Position numbers and translations under genes: made by a program. Below are positions 27,649 through 34,174 of a stretch of DNA of 34,174 bases, in pieces; position 1 is the stretch's first letter, and every line of letters begins with the position of its first letter. The stretch is from NCBI GenBank assembly GCA_005888115.1, contig VBKO01000050.1, forward strand, positions 1 through 34,174, given 5' to 3'. Source of the DNA: Deltaproteobacteria bacterium (GTDB lineage: Bacteria; Myxococcota; Myxococcia; Myxococcales; 40CM-4-68-19). The notes under the pieces are model-generated. The model was not told the origin of the DNA, did not search any database, and saw nothing but the letters and a program-made list of their open reading frames with translations.

Positions 27649-28151
27649 AGCGCCTCGTCGCGCTGCTGCTCCTCGGGCTCCGCGCGCTGCTGCTCCACCC
27701 CTTGGCGCAGCTCTTCACGCCGGCCGAGCGGAAAGGGAAGCGGCGGTTCCTCTCGAACTATGCGCCCGAGGCGCTGGTGCCGATGAGCAGCGAGGATCGG
27801 ACGGCCTTGCCACGCTTCTCGGGATGCGTGAACTGCGGACTGTGCGACGCGGTCTGCCCCCTGGTCGGGCGCTCGGAGCTGCAGGATTGGCGCGGGCCGA
27901 GCCTGTTCGCCATCGCGTACTCGCGCGCCACGCCCGAGCTGCCGCACCTGCGGGCAGTGATCGGCACGCTCGATGCGTGCGGCGTCTGCCAGGCGTGCCA
28001 GGACGTGTGCCCGCGCGCGGTGCCGCTGCTCGACATCTTCGCCTTCACCCGGCGCAAGCTCGCGGAGGTCGACGCGGCGCGCGCGCCCGCCGCCGAGCTC
28101 GCCACCGCCGAGGAGCCGGTGGTCGCCGTCCAGCCCGGGCTCGGCACGTGA
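27645..28151 (+). CDS. Short GlpC-like 2[4Fe-4S] membrane-anchored ferredoxin subunit
   Basis: 168 aa, GTG at 27645. A hydrophobic N-terminal segment (about 4-22, LVALLLLGLRALLLHPLAQL) is followed by two clusters: CVNCGLCDAVCP and CGVCQACQDVCP, each four cysteines with a Pro after the last. Classical GlpC (about 390 aa) adds two CCG domains; these are absent and the protein ends with an acidic/Ala tail. Position after glpB argues for the GlpC role, but the length is HdrC-like. Start and stop overlap both neighbours (GTGA). The missing CCG domains may be supplied by the GlcF-like protein four genes on. Confidence 0.85.
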   Translation: MKRLVALLLLGLRALLLHPLAQLFTPAERKGKRRFLSNYAPEALVPMSSEDRTALPRFSGCVNCGLCDAVCPLVGRSELQDWRGPSLFAIAYSRATPELPHLRAVIGTLDACGVCQACQDVCPRAVPLLDIFAFTRRKLAEVDAARAPAAELATAEEPVVAVQPGLGT

Positions 28152-29716
28152 CGGCCCCGCTGCGCGGCGCCGGACCGCGGGGCAGGGCGCTCGAGCGCGA
28201 TCTCGTCGCGCTGCTCGGCCCGAGCGCCGCCTCCTGCGCGCCGGCCGACCTGTGGGCGATGTCGCGGGACTGCTGGCCCCGGTCGCTCCTGTGGACCAAG
28301 GCCGGCGTCGCTCCACATCCGCCCGACGTGGTCGTCTGGCCGACCTCGACGGACGAGGTGGTCCAGGTCGTGCGGTACGCGGCCGAGCGGCGGATCGCGG
28401 TGGTGCCGTTCGGCGCCGGCAGCGGAGTCTGCGGGGGCGCGGTGCCGGTCAAGGGCGGCATCGCGCTCGACTTGAAGCGCCTCTCCGGGCCGCCCTGCAT
28501 CGACCTGCCCGCGCGCACGGTGGACGTGGAAACCGGCATGAACGGGCAGCGGCTGGAGGAGCTGCTCGGCGGCGCGGGGGCCACGCTGGGACATTTTCCT
28601 TCCAGCATCTACTGCTCCACGATCGGAGGGTGGCTGGCGGCGCGCAGCGCGGGCCAGCTTTCCTCGCGCTACGGCAAGATCGAGGACATCGCGCTCGCCG
28701 TCGAGGCGGTCGATGGGACGGGCCAGGTGTTGCGCACGCAGGACGCCCCCTCCGCCGGACCCGATCTCCTCCAGCTCCTGCTCGGAAGCGAGGGGACGCT
28801 GGCCATCGTCACCAAGGCGAGGCTCCGCTGCTGGCCCTCGCCCACCTCGCGCTGGATGCGGGGGCTGCGCTTCGGCTCGGTGCAGGCGGGCATCGCCGGC
28901 CTGCGGGCGCTGATGCGATCCGGGCTGCGGCCCGCCGTTGCGCGGCTCTACGATCCGCTCGACACGCTCCTCGCCGGCCGCGGCGGCCGCGACGCGCACG
29001 TGACCGTCCCGGAGCCGCTGCGCTGGGTGGTGGAAGGCGCGCAGTCCGAAGCGCTGCGGCTCGCCTTGCGGGCGCCCGTGCTGCTCAATCGGCTAGTCGA
29101 CGCGCTGCCGGGCTCGTCGCTCCTGGTGCTCGGATTCGAGGGAGACGGCCCCTTCGCATCGTCGGACGCGCGCGAAGAGGGCGAGCTCTCCTTGCGGCTG
29201 CTCGCGGCGGAAGGAGCGGAGGACCTGGGGCCGGCGCCCGGGGAGAAGTGGCTCGCCAACCGGTACAGGATCAGCTACCGGCAGTCGCCGCTGTTCTCCG
29301 CCGGCGCATTCGTGGACACGATGGAGGTGGCCACCACCTGGGACCGCCTCGACGCGCTCTACGGCGCGGTCCGCGACGCCGTCGCGCCGCACGCGTTCGT
29401 GATGGCCCACTTCTCCCACGCGTACCTCGAGGGGTGCTCGATCTATTTCACCTTCGTGGGGCTCTCAGGCGCGCCCGCCGGGTCGAGCGACGCGGACGAT
29501 CTCGAGCAGGCCGAGGAGCGCTACGACGCGTGCTGGAACGCGGCACTCTCCGCGGCGTGCGACGCCGGGGCGACGCTCAGCCACCATCACGGCATCGGGC
29601 TGCACAAGCAGGTCTTCCTCCCGCGCGAGCACGGCGAGGGAATGCGCCAGCTCCGCGCGCTCAAGCAGGCCTTCGATCCACAGGGAGTCATGAACCCCGG
29701 AAAGCTCCTGCTATGA
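28148..29716 (+). CDS. FAD-binding oxidoreductase of the alkylglycerone-phosphate synthase (AGPS) type
   Basis: 522 aa, GTG at 28148. N-terminal FAD/PCMH domain (VVPFGAGSGVCGGAVPVKGG, GHFPSSIYCSTIGGWLAARS, GQLSSRYGKIEDI, LLGSEGTLAIVT). The C-terminal half resembles eukaryotic AGPS: LGFEGDGPF, AFVDTMEVATTWDRLDALY, SHAYLEGCSIYFTFVG with the active-site Tyr, and SHHHGIGLHKQ (His479-481) for the AGPS triple-His. AGPS replaces the acyl chain of acyl-DHAP with a fatty alcohol, the ether-forming step; some family members are D-2-hydroxyacid oxidases instead. Being beside G3P-to-DHAP genes favours the first, but substrate is inferred. It overlaps both neighbours by 4 bases. Confidence 0.82.
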   Translation: MTAPLRGAGPRGRALERDLVALLGPSAASCAPADLWAMSRDCWPRSLLWTKAGVAPHPPDVVVWPTSTDEVVQVVRYAAERRIAVVPFGAGSGVCGGAVPVKGGIALDLKRLSGPPCIDLPARTVDVETGMNGQRLEELLGGAGATLGHFPSSIYCSTIGGWLAARSAGQLSSRYGKIEDIALAVEAVDGTGQVLRTQDAPSAGPDLLQLLLGSEGTLAIVTKARLRCWPSPTSRWMRGLRFGSVQAGIAGLRALMRSGLRPAVARLYDPLDTLLAGRGGRDAHVTVPEPLRWVVEGAQSEALRLALRAPVLLNRLVDALPGSSLLVLGFEGDGPFASSDAREEGELSLRLLAAEGAEDLGPAPGEKWLANRYRISYRQSPLFSAGAFVDTMEVATTWDRLDALYGAVRDAVAPHAFVMAHFSHAYLEGCSIYFTFVGLSGAPAGSSDADDLEQAEERYDACWNAALSAACDAGATLSHHHGIGLHKQVFLPREHGEGMRQLRALKQAFDPQGVMNPGKLLL

Positions 29717-30819
29717 ACGGGCTGCGCGAGGACCTCTCCGCCACCGGCTCGGCGGTGCTGGCCGAAGGGGAAGGCTTGCGGGTCACGCCGCCCAGCATCG
29801 CCGCGCTGGGAAGGGCCGTGGCGGTGCTGCGCGGGCACCTCTTGCCGGTGCGCGTGCGCGGGAACGGCGACGCGCCCGTCGAGGCGCCGCCCGGAGGCGC
29901 GCTGCTGGAGCTGACGGCCCTGGATCGCATCGCCTCGGTCGATGGCGCAACCGGCATCGCCCGGGTCGAGGCCGGCTGCAGCGTGGCTGCGCTGGAGACT
30001 TCGGCGCGCCGCGCGGGGGCGACCCTGGGGCCTCTTTTGCCCTCGGTCCGCGCCGGTTCGGTGGGCGCCTGGCTCGCGGGCCCGACGCGCGGCGAACGCG
30101 CCGTCCCGGGCTCCCGGCGCGAGACGGCTGCCCTGTCGGTCTCCGCGGTGCTGGCGGACGGGCGGCTCGCCGAGAGCCGCGCCGCTCCGCGTTCCGCGAC
30201 TGGCCCCGACCTGGACCACCTCGCGCTGGGCGGCTCGGGGCGGCTGTGCGTGATCGCGGCCGCCTGGGTCCGGCTCTTCCCGGCGGCGCCGCCTGCGTAC
30301 GCGGCCTGGCGGGCGCCAGACCTGGCGAGCGCGCTGCGCACGGTCGAGGGGCTGTGCATGGACCGGCTCACCCCCGCCCGTGGGATGCTCCGGCTGCAGG
30401 AGCGCGGCGCACTGGTCGCGCTCTCCTGGGAGGGTCCCGAGTCGGCGCGTCTTTTGCGCGAGCGCGCCGTGCGCGTCGTCGGTCCGCCGCTCGAGGTGGA
30501 CGCGGGACCCGAGGTCAGGGCACCGGCCTCGTCGCGGGCGATCGAGGTGGATGCGCGCTGGAGCGCGCTGGAGGCGTTCGCGCGCCATTCCGGAGCGGCG
30601 GAGGTGGCGCTGTACGGAATGCACGCGGGCGGCGCGTTCGCCGTTCTCTCGCTCGCCGCGGATGGCGTGGAGCAGTGCGCGGCCGCCGCCCGGACAGATG
30701 GTGCGCGCCTGGTCGCGCCCAGGCGCCTGCGAGACGCGGGACCTGCCTGGGAGGCGATGGGGGCGGGGGCAGCTTGGAACCGGCTGGTCGCCGCGCTCGG
30801 CGCGGAGGAGCGGCCGTGA
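29713..30819 (+). CDS. GlcE-like FAD-binding protein, degenerate
   Basis: 368 aa, ATG at 29713 overlapping the previous stop (ATGA). It has the reduced FAD-binding fold of glycolate oxidase subunit GlcE: RVTPPSIAALGRAVAVLRGH, VRVRGNGDAPVEAPPGGALL in place of the usual G-x-G-T-K loop, VEAGCSVAALETSARRAGAT, LPSVRAGSVGAWLAGPTRGE and LGGSGRLCVIAAAWVRL. The motif glycine-threonine of the FAD pyrophosphate loop is altered (NGDAP), so FAD binding is doubtful and a structural role is possible. As in glcDEF operons, it stands between a GlcD-family gene and a GlcF-family gene. It overlaps glcF-like by GTGA. Confidence 0.78.
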   Translation: MNGLREDLSATGSAVLAEGEGLRVTPPSIAALGRAVAVLRGHLLPVRVRGNGDAPVEAPPGGALLELTALDRIASVDGATGIARVEAGCSVAALETSARRAGATLGPLLPSVRAGSVGAWLAGPTRGERAVPGSRRETAALSVSAVLADGRLAESRAAPRSATGPDLDHLALGGSGRLCVIAAAWVRLFPAAPPAYAAWRAPDLASALRTVEGLCMDRLTPARGMLRLQERGALVALSWEGPESARLLRERAVRVVGPPLEVDAGPEVRAPASSRAIEVDARWSALEAFARHSGAAEVALYGMHAGGAFAVLSLAADGVEQCAAAARTDGARLVAPRRLRDAGPAWEAMGAGAAWNRLVAALGAEERP

Positions 30820-32087
30820 CCGCGGTGCGGCGCGCGCTGGAGCTGTGCGTCTTCTGCCCGAAGATGTGCCGCTTCGCCTGCCCCGTCTCGGAAGCCACCT
30901 CGCGCGAGGCGTTCACGCCTTGGGGGAAGGTGTCGCTGGCGGCGCTCTCCGGGCGCTCGCCCGACCCATCCGCCGCGCTGGCCTTCGGAGCCTGCACCGG
31001 CTGCCTGCGCTGCCAGACATATTGCGCGCACGCGAACGACGTGCCCGCGCTGCTGTACGCGGCGCGAGCGACCGCCGTGCGGGCGGGGTCGGCGCCGGGC
31101 GAGTGGGGCGAGGTGGCCCGGAAGATGACGGCGGCCGGGCATGCCGAGCAGGCGGAGCTGGTGGAGGTGTACCGGAGGATCGCGCAGGAGGAGAGTGCAG
31201 CGGCGGCCGCGAGACCGGCTGCGACGGCAACACCAACTCCGGGTCCGACACTGGATCCGACGGCGGCACCCACGAAGACGGCTTCGCACGACGCAGGCCG
31301 GCCGAGGACGTCCGCGCTGCGGGCGGTGGCCGGAGCAGTGACCGCGATGCTCCGGCCTGCAGTGGACGCTGGAAGGGGAGGGCCGACGCTGTTCGCCGGA
31401 TGCGACGCGCTGGCGGCGGGAGGGAGCGTGGTGCGCGACGCACTGGCGGTGGCGCGCGCCGTCGGCGCGCCGCTCGCGCTCGCGCCGGAGGCGGCGCTTT
31501 GCTGCGGGCTCAAGCTGGTGGAGGCGGGACATCCGGAGGCGTTCGCCGCCCATGCGGCGCGCGTGCGCACGGCTCTTTTGGGCTCCTCGCGCCGGCCGGC
31601 GCCGGTGCATCTGATCCTGCTCTCGCCCGGCTGCGCGCGGGCGGTGCGGGAGCGCTGGCCGGCACTGCCGGACGGGAGCCGCGTCGAGCACGTCACCACC
31701 TATCTTTCCCGGGCGCTGGCGGCGCGGCCGGATCTGCGCGATCGCCCGCCGCTTCCCGAGTCGGCCGCGTACCACGATCCGTGCGAGCTGGCCCGCGGCC
31801 TCTCCGAGCTGACCGCGCCGCGGGCGCTCCTGGCCGCTTCCGTCGAGGAGGTGCGCGAGCCGCTCCGCTGCGGCGTCGATACGGCCTGCTGCGGGGCGAA
31901 CGGCCTCTTGCCGCGCACTCTGCCCGCGGTGGCCGAGGCGATCGCGGACGATCGCCGCCGCGAGCTCGACGCTTGCGGAGCGCACGCGGTCACCGCCAGT
32001 CCCGCCTGCGCATCGGCGCTGGGAGCTGAAGACGTGGTCAGCGTGCTCGCCCGCTGGCTGGGGGTCGCGGTAGAACAGGCGCGGTGA
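30816..32087 (+). CDS. GlcF-like iron-sulfur protein with CCG domains
   Basis: 423 aa, GTG at 30816. N-terminal ferredoxin pair: CVFCPKMCRFACPVSE (C-x2-C-x3-C-x3-C-P) and CTGCLRCQTYCAHANDVP. Then a Ala/Thr/Pro-rich, probably disordered linker (about residues 127-165). Then two CCG blocks: CDALAAGG...CCGLKLVEAG and YHDPCELARGL...CCGANGLLPRT, the cysteine motifs that ligate a non-cubane [4Fe-4S] or disulfide-reductase-type cluster in GlcF/LutA/HdrB relatives. It probably passes electrons from the two flavoproteins to the quinone pool. Overlaps both neighbours by 4 bases. Whether it also serves GlpAB in place of missing GlpC domains is inference. Confidence 0.85.
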   Translation: MTAVRRALELCVFCPKMCRFACPVSEATSREAFTPWGKVSLAALSGRSPDPSAALAFGACTGCLRCQTYCAHANDVPALLYAARATAVRAGSAPGEWGEVARKMTAAGHAEQAELVEVYRRIAQEESAAAAARPAATATPTPGPTLDPTAAPTKTASHDAGRPRTSALRAVAGAVTAMLRPAVDAGRGGPTLFAGCDALAAGGSVVRDALAVARAVGAPLALAPEAALCCGLKLVEAGHPEAFAAHAARVRTALLGSSRRPAPVHLILLSPGCARAVRERWPALPDGSRVEHVTTYLSRALAARPDLRDRPPLPESAAYHDPCELARGLSELTAPRALLAASVEEVREPLRCGVDTACCGANGLLPRTLPAVAEAIADDRRRELDACGAHAVTASPACASALGAEDVVSVLARWLGVAVEQAR

Positions 32088-33028
32088 AACCGTTCCTCAT
32101 CGTCAACCCGCGCGCGGCGAACGGCACGACCGGGCGCCACTTCGACGACATCTCGGCGGCGGTGCGCGCGGCGGTCGGCGAGCACGGCCACGCGTTCACC
32201 GAGCGGCCGATGCACGCCTCGGAGCTGGCCAGGCGCGCGCTGCGCGAAGGCGCGGACCTCGTCATCGCGGTCGGAGGAGACGGCACGATCAACGAGGTGG
32301 TGAACGGGTTCTTCGAGGCGCCGGGGCACGGCGACCCACCGCGCCCCGTCCGGCCCGGCGCGGCGCTCGGCATCCTGCCGCGCGGCACGGGCGGTGACCT
32401 GCGCCGCACGGTCGGGCTGGAGGGCGACCTGCGCGCCTGCGCGCCGCGCCTCACGGGCGAACGCCGGCCGATCGACGTGGGCCGCATCGACTTCGTCGAT
32501 GGCAAAGGGCAGCCGACCGCGCGCTACTTCATCAACGTGGCGGAGGCGGGCGTCGGGTCGGACGTGGTCCGCATCGCCAACTCGAGCAGCAAGCTCCTGG
32601 GCGGGAAGCTCACCTTCGCGCTCGCCTCGCTGCGCGCGCTGGCGGGCTGGAGGGACGTCCCCGTCCGCTGGTCGCTCGACGGCGGCCCGTTCCAGGAGGG
32701 CTCCGTCACCACCTTCGCGGTCGCCAACGGCCGCTGCTTCGGGGGCGGGATGGTCGTCGCGCCCGGAGCGCTGCTCGACGACGGCGTCTTCCACGTGACC
32801 ATCTGGAGCGGCTACTCGCTCTCGGACTTCGTGCTGCGCAGTGCGGCGATGTACGACGGCTCGCACGTGAAGCTGAAAGGTACGCGGACGGCGACGGCTC
32901 GTTCGGTGCGGCTGGAGCCTTTGCCGGGCGCGCGAGGCCCGCTGGACATCGAAGCCGACGGGGAGCTGATCGGGCGACTTCCTGCCACATTCACCGTCGT
33001 ACCGGGCGTGGTCCGACTGGTGTCCTGA
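32084..33028 (+). CDS. Diacylglycerol kinase/YegS/LCB5-family lipid kinase
   Basis: 314 aa, GTG at 32084 overlapping the upstream stop (GTGA). KPFLIVNPRAANGTTGRHF, the nucleotide-binding GGDGTIN (64-70, VAVGGDGTINEVVNGF context) and the ILPRGTGGDLRR loop mark the DAGK catalytic fold. The C-terminal beta-sandwich is present (FAVANGRCFGGGMVVAPGA, LLDDGVFHVTIWSGY). It phosphorylates a lipid hydroxyl (diacylglycerol, ceramide/sphingoid base or similar) with ATP at the membrane face. Ending a G3P/ether-lipid-type operon fits a glycerolipid substrate, but the exact lipid cannot be read from the sequence. Confidence 0.88.
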   Translation: MKPFLIVNPRAANGTTGRHFDDISAAVRAAVGEHGHAFTERPMHASELARRALREGADLVIAVGGDGTINEVVNGFFEAPGHGDPPRPVRPGAALGILPRGTGGDLRRTVGLEGDLRACAPRLTGERRPIDVGRIDFVDGKGQPTARYFINVAEAGVGSDVVRIANSSSKLLGGKLTFALASLRALAGWRDVPVRWSLDGGPFQEGSVTTFAVANGRCFGGGMVVAPGALLDDGVFHVTIWSGYSLSDFVLRSAAMYDGSHVKLKGTRTATARSVRLEPLPGARGPLDIEADGELIGRLPATFTVVPGVVRLVS

Positions 33029-33065
33029 GCTTTGGCGGGGGCGCGGCAGCGCTTATGCTGGCAGG

Positions 33066-33917
33066 ATGCTGCTCCCGCTGATCGCGCTCGTCGCCGCCGC
33101 GCAGGTCCCTCCGCGGGAGGCGACAGCGCTGACCGCCGAGGACCAGGTGCGCGACATCTGCGCGGCGCTGAAGGATCAGCGCGGAGAGCCGGCGCCGGGC
33201 ATCGCGCCTGCCCGGTCGCGCGCGCAGATGCTCGCGCGGACCTACCACGTCTGGGTCCCCGCGAACGGATTCGGGTTGGGCCGGTACCGCGAGGACGAGC
33301 AGGAGCTGGAGCTCGACGGCGACCGGGCGCTGCGGGCGCTGGACGGCGCGATCACGCTCGATCTCGCCGGCATCGACGACGTGGCCTTCCGTGCCACGCC
33401 GGAACAGGCCATGAAATGGGCCGCCGCGAAGAAGCAAGGAAAGCTCTCCTTGACGGTCTACTTCCGGCCGTCGGGCGAGCGGTGCGCTGGCAACGCGGCG
33501 GCGCGCATCTTCCGGATGGAGGGCCTTCCGCTCTGGTGGGAGCTGGAGGTGGACTCCGCCCCGGTGGCCGTCGCCGACGAGGAAGGGCTGCCGGTCGACA
33601 AGCCTGGCAGCGGCCGCAGCTTCCGCGTGGACAAGGTCCTGCTCGACACCGAGATGCCGCGCCCCGACGCGGGCAAGGACCGCCTCGCGGCGGCGCAGGC
33701 AGCCCTGGACCGCTGCGCGCAGGCTGCCCGCCGGCGCGGCTCGCTGGTGGTCAGCTTCACCGTGCAGGACGGCCACGTGCGCAATCCCCAGGTCATCATG
33801 GACGCCGCCCGCGACGAGGACACGGCCCGCTGCGTCTCCCGCGCGATGGCAGGCGCCTCCATCTCCGGCGCCGATTCCACCGCCACCCGCGGCACCGCCT
33901 CCCTCGCCGTGCAGTGA
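33066..33917 (+). CDS. Exported protein with TonB-like C-terminal domain
   Basis: 283 aa, ATG at 33066. Signal peptide MLLPLIALVAAAQVPPRE. The middle part is a charged unknown region (EDQVRDICAALKDQRGEP, then a DGAITLDLAGIDDVAF block). The C-terminal about 75 residues (ALDRCAQAARRRGSLVVSFT, VQDGHVRNPQVIMDAARDED, TARCVSRAMAG) match the TonB-type/AgmX-PglI C-terminal pattern of a G-x-V-x-V-x-F strand, an N-P-Q-V turn and a conserved terminal helix. In myxobacteria such domains occur in gliding/adhesion and exporter proteins. It is 37 bases after the lipid kinase and may be read from the same transcript. Exact function unknown. Confidence 0.7.
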   Translation: MLLPLIALVAAAQVPPREATALTAEDQVRDICAALKDQRGEPAPGIAPARSRAQMLARTYHVWVPANGFGLGRYREDEQELELDGDRALRALDGAITLDLAGIDDVAFRATPEQAMKWAAAKKQGKLSLTVYFRPSGERCAGNAAARIFRMEGLPLWWELEVDSAPVAVADEEGLPVDKPGSGRSFRVDKVLLDTEMPRPDAGKDRLAAAQAALDRCAQAARRRGSLVVSFTVQDGHVRNPQVIMDAARDEDTARCVSRAMAGASISGADSTATRGTASLAVQ

Positions 33918-34174
33918 CCCCACCGCTCGCTCGCGTTGATCGCTGTACCTCCGACCCCACCCTCTCCGATCCGGCGCCTTCGGCGCCTCCACGAGGGGGA
34001 GCTCGCTCCTCATCATCGGTCACTTCGCTCATGCGTCCCGCCGGGTTCCCGGAGCACGAGAGCGTGCACTCCGTGCCCGCGGACAAATCACGCTGGGGTC
34101 TCCCTTGCTTTTCAGGGGAGAATCGAGCGCAACGGCGGCGAGGATCTCACGTCCCGCTCAGGCTGCCGCAGCGG
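33918..34174. other. Noncoding tail of window with a hairpin
   Basis: No convincing gene seen. A perfect inverted repeat GGCGCC-TTC-GGCGCC at 33973-33987, 56 bases after the last stop, and a second weaker palindrome (GGAGCTCGCTCC near 34000) could form a terminator or processing site for the preceding genes. No T-run follows, so function is uncertain. The stretch beyond is open in part on the - strand but without motifs. Confidence 0.4.

Overview
High-GC bacterial chromosome segment, about 34 kb, almost fully coding. No mobile element, CRISPR array, rRNA or tRNA was seen. The gene families point to a myxobacterium or close relative (Myxococcota): a two-domain PilZ protein of the type repeated in Myxococcus genomes, a DUF4388-like protein next to yajC/secDF, many GTG starts, and lone SpoIID and GGDEF proteins. 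The assignment rests on gene content and composition and was not tested by search.

Layout. 1-4356: alpha-glucan block on the + strand: the 3' part of a GH57 branching enzyme, a GT4 glycosyltransferase and a glycogen-debranching (amylo-1,6-glucosidase) gene broken by an internal deletion. 4442-11000: small membrane protein, MoxR ATPase, secreted hypothetical, HAMP-GAF-GGDEF diguanylate cyclase, SpoIID-type protein, polytopic membrane protein and a second GT4 glycosyltransferase. 11209-17241: + strand run queA-tgt-(DUF4388-like)-yajC-secD-secF, joining queuosine tRNA modification to the Sec accessory complex; secD carries an internal deletion and frameshift, and a 52-bp tandem duplication sits in front of it. 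17247-18560: two tandem RelE/ParE-like small proteins and a PilZ protein on the - strand. 18956-24496: recJ, a YHS metal-binding protein with a small secreted partner, aspS and an alpha/beta hydrolase.

24698-33028 is the most distinctive part: seven + strand genes, each overlapping the next by 4 or 10 bases. They are glpA, glpB, a short GlpC-like ferredoxin, an alkylglycerone-phosphate-synthase-like flavoprotein, a degenerate GlcE-like flavoprotein, a GlcF-like iron-sulfur/CCG protein and a diacylglycerol/lipid kinase. The order suggests that sn-glycerol-3-phosphate oxidation to DHAP and membrane electron transfer are coupled to ether-lipid or glycerolipid metabolism. A secreted protein with a TonB-like C-terminus follows.

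Five copies of a 72-82-bp imperfect palindrome, with GC-rich arms and an A/T-richer centre, sit between genes at 5652, 11101, 20814, 23537 and 24544. The two broken genes (debranching enzyme and secD) each lose a conserved internal block with a frame change at one sharp junction, which suggests either assembly collapse or real recent deletions.
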